In this document: positions 35,723 through 47,019 of the stretch, in pieces
Numbering within the stretch: the stretch's first letter is position 1
Layout: each line of letters starts with the position of its first letter
Source of the DNA: Rhizophagus irregularis
Taxonomy: Eukaryota > Glomeromycota > Glomeromycetes > Glomerales > Glomeraceae
Length of the DNA stretch: 64,000 bases
Reading direction: 5' to 3'
Assembly: GCF_026210795.1 (NCBI RefSeq)
Contig: NC_089458.1
Coordinates: forward strand, 1,690,001 to 1,754,000
Program-made: the position numbers and the translations under genes
Notes under the pieces: generated by a model
Database searches by the model: none
What the model was told of the DNA's origin: nothing
What the model saw: the letters and a program-made list of their open reading frames with translations, nothing else

Positions 35723-35784
35723 CAAAGATAAAATACAAATAAAAGATAAAGTCATAAAACTGTTTGCACAGTAAAAGGATAAAT
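35723..35784 (+). mobile_element. 5'-truncated LINE 3' end
   Basis: AAATAAAAGATAAAGTCATA, then CTGTTTGCACAG and AAAAGGATAAA, matches the 3' end of the LINE at 44990-45046 almost base for base. This looks like a short 5'-truncated insertion of the same LINE family, and it supports GGATAAA as the element's 3' tail. Confidence 0.8.
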
Positions 35785-36253
35785 TATAAATGGTTCTTTT
35801 AATATAAGATTTTTCAAGATAGATGCGATACCGACTATGCATAGATTGCGATATTTAATTCCCGAATATTACTAAAAAAACTCAGATCTGAATTTGTATA
35901 AACCTTATAATTAATTTCTGCTCCAAATGTATAAAGTTATATGTAGATTTTAGACTCAAAATTTTCTATCTCGGGATCCAGTGATTAGATTTTAATGATC
36001 TTTGGCTTGTTAGATTCGTCTCAACGAGACGAACATTTTAATATATAAATCATCTTTTTAGGTATAATATTGACAGAGATATCGCATTTTGAAATTTTAG
36101 GTACACGGAATCTGGGTTGTTTTAGTAATATTCGGGATCCTATTGTGACTATATAGAATAGATTTTAATAATAAAGTGTTTTGAACATTTAACTGGTGTG
36201 ACTATATAGTAAAATGTGATTATAACAGGAGTGACTATAGAAAAAGTTGACTG
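35785..36253. mobile_element. Right part of a Tigger-type non-autonomous element, split by a hAT-like insert
   Basis: The sequence ends GTTGACTG followed by TA (36254-36255). With the 287-bp insert at 35856-36142 removed, it aligns closely to 47137-47316, including TTTTAATAATAAAGTGTTTT. Repeated GTGACTATA motifs lie near the end. No left terminus remains; its left edge coincides with the LINE 3' remnant. Confidence 0.75.
35856..36142 (-). mobile_element. Inverse copy of the 285-bp hAT-like element, 287 bp
   Basis: The ends are TAATTCCCGAATATTAC on the left and, read inward on the minus strand, AGGATCCCGAATATTAC. It aligns end to end with the reverse complement of 5233-5517. The right flank ATTGTGAC (36143-36150) matches the left flank ATTGCGAT (35845-35852) at six of eight positions. 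The uninterrupted relative near 47205 has ATTGTGAC once, so this is a target-site duplication with later mutations. Confidence 0.8.
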
Positions 36254-36599
36254 TAGTTTTAAAATTTTTAATAAATAAATAACAATTTTAAACCTTTTAA
36301 TAATATATAAAAAATGAAGAAAAATTTAGGATTCCAAATAATATATAAATAAGTAATAGTAAAATTTGCTTAATTATTATATAAAATTTTTTATAAACCA
36401 TCTATTATTTTGCTTAATAAAAAGTAGAATTTTAAAGTAATCATATTTATATTATACCTTTTAAAATTAATGATATACAGTCAACTCTCTTTATAGTCAC
36501 ACATTTGATATTTGGTGATTATAAAGAGATGTGACTATATAAAAAATTTCTTATATTTGTATATCATAATTCCGGCCAAAAATTAACATAATTTTAGCC

Positions 36600-37030
36600 A
36601 GAATTATACTTAAAACTTTATTGTATCGTAACTTCGCCAATATTAATCGTAGAGAGATGATCTTACCGCCATTCGATTCGTCTTGATGAGACGGTTCTAA
36701 TGGTATAAAATACGTCGAAATCCAATCACTAGATTAATTTCCGAAATTAAAAAAATATTAATGGTTTTTGTGTAATAACTCTGCCAATATTGATCCTAGA
36801 AAGACGATCTTACTACCATTCGATTCGTCTTGATGAGACGAATCTAATGGTATAAAATACATCGAAATCCAATCACTAGATCAATTTCCGAAATTAAAAA
36901 ATATTAAATGGTTTTTAAGTAATAACTCCGTTAATATTGATCACAGAGAGATGAGCTTACCACCATTCGATTCGTCTCGATGAGGCGATTCCAACGAGCT
37001 ATAAATCGTCTTTTTACAATCACTAGGTAC
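36600..37030. repeat. Palindromic ~147-bp tandem repeats, about 2.8 units
   Basis: GCCAATATT starts at about 36636 and 36783, and the related GTTAATATT at 36930. Each unit contains CTTACTACCATTCGATTCG, the palindrome around TCTTGATGAGA, and AATCCAATCACTAGAT. It is the same family as 7980-8410. It forms the left interior of the outer Tigger-type element; a further half-unit follows at 47036-47110. Confidence 0.85.
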
Positions 37031-37291
37031 CGAGAAATCTAGCAAAATGTTAAATGGCGCAGTAAACGTAAATCAAGAAATATTATAATGCCGATGTTTA
37101 ACATTTTGTTGAATAACTCGTCAGCCAGTGATCGGAAAAGGATAAAACTAAAAACTAAAAAAAAAACTAAACTCTCTCCCGTTCTGCTCACTTGACAATA
37201 TTTACGAAAAAATAAAAAATTTTTTCGGAGTTTTTTATTACTTTTTCTTTATAATTTCTTTATTTTAGATAACTACTACGACACTTTACAA

Positions 37292-39347
37292 ATGGGTAAA
37301 GATAACAAAAAGAAAAATAACCAGTCTAACAAAGATACTACATCTAAACGTCCTGCCTCTAGCTCTCCAACTGGCAACATTTCTGGTCAAGGTTCCTCTA
37401 TGTCTGGCCCTTCGAACACTCCACCTTCGACCACCTCTACTAATAAATGTACCAGAGTCAGTGCTGAAGACTCTGTCATGGATGTTGATAAACCTCTCAC
37501 GCCTCCTGGCCCTGTTGAGACAACTTCCGCTGAGATACCTTCTCAACCCGATACCTCCTCTCTCGCTTCGCAACACGCCCCAGCTAACAACAACGATAAA
37601 GGCAAAAGCCCTGAAATTACTCCCGCAGTCTCCTTCCCTGAACGTGCTGCCTCTCCGGACACGTCCCAAGCTGCAGTACAATCTCAACCTACACTTTTCT
37701 ACGCCTCGGCCGCTCCTAATGACGTTGATGGCTTTTGGAATCACTTCGCTTCGAACTGCGACGCGTGCGACGCGGTTGATTGACAACTTTCCTTGTTCTC
37801 CTCTTATGGTAGTCGTGCCACGTGTAGTGGATCCAACGATTTGAAGAGGATCATCGTCCACTTCCGAAAAAAGGAAGATCTTGACAACGCCACAGCCTCC
37901 CCTATGGATTCTTTGTTTGGCTTGCATTTCCATGCATATGACACCCCCAGGCTATTGGCTGATCGACGAACACGCAGTATGTGGTTACCGATATCCCCCT
38001 TTTTCTTACTGACGCTCTTTTGCGTGGTACCTTTTCTCGTTACGGCAATATTATTCGTTGCCATACCCGTTTATCTAAACTTTATCGTACTGCATACATT
38101 ACCTTTCAATCTACTGGGCGCTTTACGTAACTCGACTCTTACCTCCCCGGGGCGTCCTTTGTGGAGACATTGTTTGCGTATCTGCCCCACTACTTTCTCA
38201 CCCTGAACAACGTGCCGAAAGACGCGCTTATGTTGCTTTACTTGCCGGTCTCCCGCGTGGCACTATAGCGGTCCGATCTTGCTGAAATTGCCAATGAAAT
38301 TTCCGCTAAATCTATCAACGTTCCCTTCTCTACGAATTCTTACAATCCCAAACCTTACGCCTATTGCCATTTTGCCTCTGAAACGGCTATGGAAAATGCT
38401 AAATCTATTTCATGTGCACCTCCAAGAAAGTTGGCCTTACCTGGCATTATTCTCCGGATGAAGTCACTATAACTTTGTCATCGATGTGTGGTCGCGCAAT
38501 TGTAAGCCTGATCGAGCGGTTCTTCATCTAGACCTAGCAATCTCCCCTTATTCGCCCTTGGCAATCTAACGATAAATTACATGCTTTATATAATAAAGCA
38601 TCTACCTCCTTCCTTCATCCTGCTAAACGGACAGCAACCGTTTTGCCCGCCCTGATAACAATAATGATGGACAAAAGCGTCACAAATGCTTTTCGCCATA
38701 GTTACGAAGTCCAGGCACCAATAACCGACCAAACAATCTCGTTCTCGTTCTCAACATCGACCATGGAATCGCGACAATCGTTAATAACAACAATAATAGC
38801 CAAGCGTCGCCATGTATTCCGATGGCAATGAAGCTTGATTACTATATTGATGGCGTGGATGTTACAAAATAACCCCCATAACAACCTATACTGCGCTTAC
38901 TGATTGGAAATCTATTGGTGCTGCTCTTGAAAAAGTAGTTGAAGAATTAGCCCTTCTTACACACAATTTGCTATGAACAGCCGCATCACTAATTTGGAAT
39001 CTGCTATGGCTGCTCGTACTCCTATTCCAGGACCTTTTGTCGCTAAACCTCCTTCCTACATCCCTTCCCTCTCATGCAAGGATGGGATGATACAGTGAAT
39101 CGAACTGATAATAATATCCTCGTTGATGTTAATTCTCCCCTTTGCAATCAACAAGTGGTTTTTTCCCGATTCCTCATTTTGCTCCCATTCCACCTTCCAA
39201 CGTCGCTCCTTCCTCCCCTATTGATATGGAACAGCGTCTCTCCTCTCTTTCCGATACTGTTGCCTCTTTGGCTGGATCTCGATTAAAGAAGGAATCCAAC
39301 AAAACAACCTCATCTTAGCTCGGCAACAAGGCCAAGCTAATCAATAA
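37292..39347 (+). pseudogene. LINE ORF1 (RRM-like RNA-binding protein), frameshifted
   Basis: Starts MGKDNKKKN at 37292. The first 150 residues are Ser/Pro/Thr-rich and disordered-looking, with a short Lys-rich start. After a shift near 37785, an RRM-like segment is read in pieces: TDIPLFLTDALLRG, TFSRYGNIIRCHTRL, YRTAYITFQ at about 37995-38115. A second segment INVPFSTNSYNPKPYAYCHF lies near 38310-38380, followed by LCHRCGR (about 38475), a zinc-knuckle-like motif. The C-terminus has a short predicted coiled coil (MEQRLSSLSDTVASLAG) and ends about 39347. Its likely role was binding the LINE RNA. At least four frame changes are needed. Confidence 0.8.
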
Positions 39348-39436
39348 TTGTTCTCTTTTCCCCTTCTTTATTACCGATTCATCAGTGTGTAATAATGATG
39401 GACAACAATAAACATAATTTTTCCCCCTCACCCCTC

Positions 39437-42400
39437 TCCCCTTATTAAATTTGGTCAATTAAATGTTAATGGTTTATGTTCCCCAGTTCGACAACAACAT
39501 TTACTTAATTTTTTTCTCCACTCCTCTTTTGGTGCTTTATCTATTAATGATACGCGTCTTTCCCCTTCAAATGCAAAATTTATCTTCAAAAACGAACACT
39601 CCCAACATCACTTTAAATCCTATTGGGCTTGTTCATCTTCTTTTCGCCCTCATGATGGTGTTGGTATTTTGTTACGAAATCCCCTTCATAAACATGTTCA
39701 AACAATTGATCCTTCGGAACGGTCGACTTCTTAAATTAGACTTGTTCTTTCATCAAACTAAAATTTCTATTATTTCTATATATTATCCCCCTTCTGGTTC
39801 TGTTCATCAATCTATTTGCAATGATCTTATTGCCAAACTTCTTTCTTGGCTCGATTATGCCCGAGCTAATAATTATTTTGTAGTTATTCTTGGCGACTTC
39901 AATGCTGATGTAATCGCTCATTCTAATTATTCACCTAATCATTTTAAGCTTCTTCACTTGCTTTCTTCTCGGTTTTTTACCGATCATCAAGCTCACTCCT
40001 CTACAAATGGTCCTGATCCCACTTTTTTTCATGATAATGGATCTTCAAGACTGGATTATATTTGGTCTTCACCTGGTTTTCCTGCCCCTGGTCTTTTTTC
40101 GCAAGTGGTTACTTGCCCGGATCTCCTTGATCGTCCTTTTACAGATCACAAAGTTCTTTCAACTGTTTTTGACTTCAGTTCTTGCCTGGCTATTTTGGCT
40201 AAATCTCGTCTTAAACAAAAACAAGAATTGCGTACTATTTTCTCTTACGCTTCCACTTCAGTTGAACAATGGAATAATTTTACCACTGAAGTAGATGATT
40301 CTCTTGGAGTTTATTTAGATAGACAATATCACCCCAATTTTGATTTCTCCTCTCTTTCTCTTGATCGTATGTGGCATGCATTGAAAGCTGCCATAATTAG
40401 TGCTGCTATTGAAACTTTACCCTTTCAAAAAGTCTCTAACACACACCGACATTCGTACTCTCCTGAATTAACTAAACTTATTGCTATTAACAAGTTTTTA
40501 GATCGATTCTTATATCGGCTTACTACTCGTCGTTCTAATTGGCTTACTCAGATTGCGCAAATGACTGCCGCTTTGCCCTCCCATCTTGAAAATCTTGCAT
40601 CCTTACTCCCTGATTACTCAGTTCCTACCTATTCTACAACCCCTGTATCTGTATTTAAATCGTTTTTACGATCACAGAAGAATTTAGTTTCTGCCTTTTT
40701 ATCTACTAAATTCGCCCAACACCTTACGGACTCAGTGGAATATTATACTGCACTACGTGATGAACACTTTTCGACCTCGCTCGGCACCTTTATCGATTCT
40801 GCCTTATCAGTAGAAAAACGTTCAATTGTTCTTGACCGTGTTCTGGTCGTTTTGGACTCAACTCCTACTTTATTAACGGATCCTTCGGATATTAAACATG
40901 CGGCTGTTTCTCATTTTCAATCAATTGTTTCTCCTCCGTTGGTCCACTATTCTTCCATCGCTTCATTTCCCGCCCGATGGCAACAAGCTTACACTCCTCT
41001 TACAAATGTGTCTGCTTCATTATACGATCCTGTTTTGGCGCCTATTTCCCTACAAGAATGGTCTACTGCGATTTCCTCCATGCCAAATAATAAAGCTTCC
41101 GGCCCTTCAAAAATTTCTTACGAGATGATTAAACACTTGTCCCGGTGAAGCCTTGGATTTTTCTCTTTTACTTGCCAATACTTGCCTTTCTCGTGGTGAT
41201 ATTCCTGCTGACTGGTGTGAAGCCGTGATTTATCCTATTCCTAAACCTCATGACTTTGATGCTCAACTTAAGAACACTCGACCTATTACCCTTCTGGAAA
41301 CAGTTCGAAAATGTGTAGTTAAGGTCGTCACGAATCGTCTTTCCAACATCCTTGCTGATAATAAAATTCTTCAAGGTGGTAATTTTGCTGGTTTACCTGG
41401 TGGTTCTACTGATGTCCCTATCAAAATGCTGGATGCGATTATTCATCAACGTAAACACGACTCTACTGATGATCAGGAACTATGGATCGTTTCTCAAGAT
41501 ATCTCTAAAGCTTTTGATTCTATGGATTTAAATATGCTTAAATTAGCTTTAGATAGGTTACATATCCCTGCACTTTTAGTGCGATTTATTTTAAATCTTT
41601 TTACACGACGAAATAATAAGATAATTACATGTCATGGCGATACAGCTGCTTATAGAGTACGTGTTGGTATCGATCAAGGAGAAATTATTTCCCCTCTTCT
41701 TTGGGTTATTTATTTGGATCCCTTACTCACTGTTTTGAATCAAGAAGCACGCGATCCTTTTATTTTAAAATCTTCAGCTCTTTTAAATTACTCTCCACTT
41801 GAATTTGAACAACATTCTTTACCAATTTCACATTTAACGTTTATGGATGATTCTACACTTATTGCTTCTTCAAAATCTGGAATAGAAGACCGTCTTTCTA
41901 TTACTGCTGAATTTTATACTTTAAATAATGTTCAAGCTAATTCAGCTAAATATGTTCTTCTTTCATCTTCTTCCCCTTCTTCAAAGATTATTTTTGATCT
42001 TACACCTTCTTTTTTAGTCTCTGATTTGTCTCTTTCCCTTTCCTCTTTATCTTTGCATGCTTCCTTTTGCTTTTTAGGCGTTTGGTTTTCTTTATCCGCC
42101 TCTTCTGATTTTGTTCTCAAACAAGCGCGTTCCATGGTTAAAGATATGGCAGCTCTCCTGGGACTGAAGAAATTATTAGCACAACATGTGGCCTATCTCT
42201 ATAATGCTGTCCTTCTTCCGCGATTGGAATTTCGTCTTCAAACTACCCTTTTCTCTGAAAGTACTATTCAATCAATTGTCAAGCCCCTGTTTTCAGTACT
42301 TCGAAGAAAAGCTGGTCTTGCTACGACTACTCCGTTACCCTTGTTATTTCTCAAACTTCCCTTTTCGATTCAAAATGCTTTCTATCGCTTTCTTTCTTCC

Positions 42401-44781
42401 CATATGGCCTCTTGGCAAAAAATTTTTACTCATCCTGATTTCAAAGATTTTGCTCTTTATGCTATCTCCTATCTTCAAGGATATTTGGGTGCTGAAAGTT
42501 GCCCGACTACTATTAACTTAGAACCATGGTCGCAGATCGTTTCTTTGCGAACGCACACTTTGTTTAATTCGTTATTGTTTTCTTCGCGTTTGAACATCAC
42601 GTGGTCTCTTTCCTTCCAGCCTCCGAGGCATGATCTACAACCTGCTCTGCCACTCCGATCTATTCTACCTCATTCCATTTTTCAATCGAGTTGGAAACTT
42701 TGGAAAAACCTGAATATATTTGCGCTTGCTCAGCTGGTTTCTCCTTGTGACGTTATCTTATGAATTGGCCCGACTTCGTTATCTTGGCATCGTTGGTCGT
42801 AAAGGACGGATCCCTAATTGGTTTACTTTTATCAATAATAATTTTCTCTTCTTCTTCTTCTACTTTACTTTTATCTTCATACTTTATTAATTCTTCTTTT
42901 ACTTTAGCTTCTCCTTGTTTATTAGATCATACTGTTAAAGATTATTCTTTTTATCCTCAATGGGCTATTACTCTTGACTCTGCTACTCAAACTTTATCTG
43001 TTGGTCGTGTGTATATCACTTATAAGAAACAAAACTCGGCTATTATGTCTCATTGGCTTCCTGTATCTACCTCGGCTGATGAACGATCCTATGACCCTTG
43101 TCCCGGTTGTGCTCTTAACATTCCCGCCTTATCCATGAAATCTGCCATCAGACAACGCTGTAATAGCGAGAAATGCTTTTTTAATGTAACTCTATCGGAT
43201 ACTGTGGGCTATCCTACCAGAAATGCCAAAGTTTTCGCGGTTTATCTTCCCATTACTCTATCTACTTCATGGAGTTATGCGACTTCCTTGGCTCTTGTTC
43301 ATTTTTCGAACGCGTCTCCCGCTCTTTCTCCTCTCTTTAAGGATAGAATCGATAGAATTGAAGACACTATTTTACCACTTTCGGTGCAATCTCTGTACAC
43401 AGATGGTTCGTTCCATCCTGCCAATGATTCTTCGCCTTCTTCCATGACTTCTGCTTGGATTGCTCTTGATGATGTTGGACTTGTTCTGGAATCTTCTTCC
43501 ATGCATCTCCCTTCTTACTTTCCTTCCGCTTTGCGTTCCAAAATTTCTGCTGTTCTATTAGGATTGAACGCCCTTTCCCGTGACTCGTCAATCTCTATTC
43601 ATACTGATTGTAGTTAGTTAATTTCACTATGGACACGGTTTGTTGATGCTCCTTTCTCACCGAAGTTGCTCCGAGAACCTAATCATCTTCTTTGGCTTTC
43701 TATTCGACAACTTATCATGGATCGTAATCTTAATGTCGATTTGATTAAAGTCCCTGCCCATGGCGATGACATCTACAATATACAAGCGGATTCTTTGGCA
43801 AAAGCTGCTCATTCGTCTTTACAACCCAATATTCCACTTTCAACATTTTCGTCATGCTCCACGCTTGTCGACTTTTAACTCCTCGCCTATTCGACGTGAA
43901 TATTCGACATTTTCTCCGCTCTATTGCAGTACGTCGCGCTCTTTTTATCTTTTTGTTCACTAGCGCGTTTTACTGCTCTTGGTTCTCCTTCACTTTTTGA
44001 TTGGGCTGGTATATATTTTGCCTTTCACAAATTAAAGGTTTCGTTTCACATAAGAATGGTCGTCCTGAATTTTGGATCTTCCGTATTAAACTTCTTTTGG
44101 ATATGTTGCCTACCTTAACTACTCTTCAACAACGTAAACCTTACTTATATTCTCCCCGACTGGCTCGTCCGCAGTGTAATTCTCGCTCCTGAAGATTTGA
44201 ATCATCTTTGGACTTGTCCTTATATTTTACCGGATTTAAATCCCTGTTTAACACACCGGTCTCGAAGTCATTAAATTTAGAGATTCTTGTTTATCTTCTT
44301 TCCTATCCTTGAAATCTTTGGATAATTCCTTTCATACCAAGTTCTTTGCTTTGGATTGCTGGAACTATGAAGCTCCTTCTTCATCCTGTCTTTGGCTTAC
44401 TCGAGGATTGTTGCCTGCGCATTTAACGGCATTTTTGAATCAATACTTTCCTCTCTCTGTTATATACAAGATTATTTCTCCCCTTCTTAATGACTTTCAA
44501 GTCGAATTATAGTGAAATTTGGCTGTGTCGGAATGTTCTTTTCCATGCTTCGGGAGGAGTCGCAGGGTATCTCGGCTGCTTCCAAATTACGTGGCCCATC
44601 TACAAATTCTCTCCCTAATACTACTTCTCCACAACAACACAACTCTTCTTTGGCGTCAGTTTCTCAGGATTCCTGGATTTCTTGGATATCCTCTTCTATA
44701 ATTCGGGGTGGATCTTGGATCTCGCACTTGGATTTTCTGCGCCGCTTAACAGTTCAACCTCTTAGGATTTCTTTCTGGTAA
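39437..44781 (+). pseudogene. LINE ORF2 (endonuclease, reverse transcriptase, RNase H), frameshifted
   Basis: The endonuclease begins near 39441 (IKFGQLNVNGL). After a shift near 39722 it shows YYPPSG, GDFNAD (39890), SRLDYIWSS (40045) and DHKVL (40145). The RT segment has AFDSMD (41510), GIDQGEIISPLLWVIYLDPL (about 41670) and FMDD (41840), where most relatives have FADD. RNase H has LYTDGSF (43393) and KVPAHGDDIYNIQADSLAKA (43748). A Cys/His segment DLNHLWTCPYI follows near 44195. Frameshifts lie near 39722, 41148 (one base) and 42758; a TAG stop is at 43616, and more breaks follow after 43880. It cannot make a full product. Confidence 0.9.
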
Positions 44782-45047
44782 CAGACTGGATTTTTGGATG
44801 TTGGATAGTTGACTCACACTGGCCTTCGGGTAAAGTTGGGGTATGCGATTCTGTAATAGTTCAGTTTTTTTTTGCTTTAATTTTATTTTAGTTTAGATTT
44901 CTTTACTTGTATGAGTCGTGAAGCTACTCTTTTTATTTTTTATTAGTTTATTTTCTTATTTTTGTAATATTGTTCGATTACTTTTCGAAGTCAAAGTATA
45001 AATAAAAGATAAAGTCATAAGACTGTTTGCACAGGAAATGGATAAAA

Positions 45048-46038
45048 CTAGGGTTGGTCACCCTATCTTGGCCAAGAGCACCTGAGACCAATCATTAAGT
45101 TCTCAGATTAATGAGTCGTTGCGTTCGATTCCCACGACCTTACAGAAATAAAAAGTTAATTTTACTGCGGACGCTACAACCAATAGCGCGAAGGTGACAG
45201 GGACAGTGTAGCTTGGACTGCATCATGGTGAATTAGTGTGTACGGTTAGGCGCGCATTTCGTTAGGGTAAAGTGCGTATTCGGCCAACGTTACCCTATGA
45301 GGCCATTGGCATGTGCGCAGTCTGCTCGCGGGGTCGCTCTTATCATTGGCGAGGGGGACTTCCTGTCGGGTGGTCGCTCTGCGATACCGCTTGGGGTCAT
45401 AATGGCTAGATGGTCGTCACCAGATGGTAAAGCTGAGGGTGCGAATGTGTCAGTGGTAGTTAGACCTTCTGTTAGGTCTGACCAACCAAGCGTGTTCGTG
45501 CGCAGAACAGGTAGCATGGCTGATGGGGTTCGATTCCCTACTTGGCCTCCCTGGTTCATGATCCCTGCAGTGATACCTCACCATGAGGCAAGGTGATCCC
45601 TGGACAGATGCTGCATCTCGTCTGAGTTGGTCACTATAAAGTATACCACTTGGGGTAAACAACTGTACTATCGGTGCTAGGTAATCGCGGGCTGTAGTGG
45701 CGCTTTGAATGAGGCTACCATAAAATGGTGGTATGGAAGGAATACTTAGATGGTTGATGTTACCTGTCGAAAGTCCTCCATGAAAGTAGATCTTCTCTAA
45801 AGGTCGTTAAATAAATTGAGTATCAGTATCGTACAATGGGTATAGGATGAGTAGGCGGCGTGTACTGAATCAGATCGGCCTAAAAAATGGCCCGATGGGG
45901 ATGTCTTCTATAGTGGTGCTGTTACCTGAGGAATTAAAAGTACTCGGTATAATGGTTGCCCATTGAAGACGATAGGACACAGACCCGAGATTAGTCTCAT
46001 AAGAGGCAATGGGTGGTCTGGCCGTAAACACTGCAAAG
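45048..46038 (+). repeat. tRNA-derived composite unit, copy 1 (991 bp)
   Basis: Begins after GGATAAAA with CTAGGGTTGGTCACCC. A class-II-like tRNA head follows: GGCCAAGAGCACCTGAGAC, then the B-box-like GCGTTCGATTCCC at 45121. A second tRNA-like block at about 45450-45545 has GTGTCAGTGGTAGTTAGACC and GGGGTTCGATTCCC. No protein-coding frame is credible; antisense frames over the B boxes are artefacts. It is either a composite SINE or a LINE-associated non-coding unit. It is flanked by copies of GGAAA-GGATAAAA. Confidence 0.7.
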
Positions 46039-46052
46039 GGAAAAGGATAAAA

Positions 46053-47019
46053 CTACCAGGGTGGTCACCCTATCTCGAGCGGTTAGTGACTGAGACCCTC
46101 ATTGCCCCCGAGACAAGGTGGCGTCGTTGCGTTCGATTCCTTACACCACAGAAATAAAAAGAATTTTACTGCGACGCTACAACCAATAGCGTGAAGGTAC
46201 GGAGTTGACAAATGAATTACTGCATCGTGAATTAGTGCGTGTGCCAGGCCGACATTTCAACATCAAGCAAGGTGCGGTGTTCTTAACGTTCTATGTTACG
46301 GATGATGCAAGTCATTCTTGTTTTTGAGGTACTACTATACCTCGTGGGGGGACTCGTCTGGGTGGTCACTCCACGATACCACTTGGGGTGGGGCCAGTAA
46401 TGGCTAGATGGTCGTCCTAGATGGTAAAGCTGAGGGTGGCAATGTCTTAGTGGTAGTTAGACTTGTTAGATGCTTGATACCAGTATTCGTGCGCGGAACA
46501 GGTAGTATGGTTATGGGGTTCGATTACCCCTTCTTGTCCCCAAGGTTGGTGATCCCTGGTGGTTGATACCCACTATAAGGGGTGATCTATGGACAGAACC
46601 TGCTATTCGTTCCAAAGTGGTCGCTACTAAGTATACCACTTGGGGTAAACAACTGTACTATCGGTGCTAGGTAATCGCGGGCTGTAGTGGCCTTTGGTAG
46701 ACGCCAAATGCCTAAAATGGTGGTATGGAAGGGTGCTTAGATGGTTGATGTTACCTGTCAAAAGTCCTCCATGAAAGTAGGTCTTCTCTAAAGGTCGTAA
46801 AATAAATTGAGTACCAGTATCATACAATGGATTAAGGATGAGTAGGCGGCGTGTACGCTTCAGGATCGGCTAAAATGGCTCGATGGGGGATGTCTTACAT
46901 GGTGCTGCTGTTACGAGGAATTAAGTTCGGTTTAATGGTTGCCTATTGAAGATGATAGGACGCAGCACCGAGATTAGTCATAAGAGGCAATGGGTGGTCT
47001 GGCCGTAAACAATAGCAAA
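46053..47019 (+). repeat. tRNA-derived composite unit, copy 2 (967 bp)
   Basis: Aligns along its whole length with copy 1 with many small indels. The A-box-like TCTCGAGCGGTTAGTGACTG is better kept here than in copy 1, followed by GCGTTCGATTCC at about 46130. The second block has ATGGGGTTCGATTACCCC near 46515, with an extra base in the B box. It ends at the 14-bp repeat GGAAAAGGATAAAA (47020-47033). Confidence 0.7.

Larger units (their letters stand above)
37148..45033 (+). mobile_element. Decayed non-LTR retrotransposon (LINE), ~7.9 kb, Tad/I-like layout
   Basis: In order: a 5' UTR, an RNA-binding ORF1, an ORF2 with apurinic endonuclease, reverse transcriptase, RNase H and a C-terminal zinc-binding segment, and a 3' UTR ending near GCACAGG before GGATAAAA. 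RNase H after RT and two ORFs fit Tad- or I-clade LINEs. The coding strand is pyrimidine-rich and GC-richer than the flanks. Several frameshifts make both ORFs non-functional, but the catalytic motifs are recognisable, so decay is moderate. Confidence 0.9.

Noticed and set aside
37286-37933. 215-codon Arg-rich open frame on the minus strand
   Set aside because: Exact antisense of LINE ORF1, whose Ser/Pro/Thr-rich coding strand leaves the reverse frame open.
41932-42135. Lys/Glu-rich minus-strand frame
   Set aside because: Antisense of the pyrimidine-rich LINE ORF2 coding strand.
45290-45662. Open frames on both strands, including a minus-strand one starting near GGQVGNRTPSAM
   Set aside because: They lie over the tRNA-like block; the peptide is the reverse translation of the B-box region (TTCGATTCCC), a common artefact of tRNA-derived repeats.
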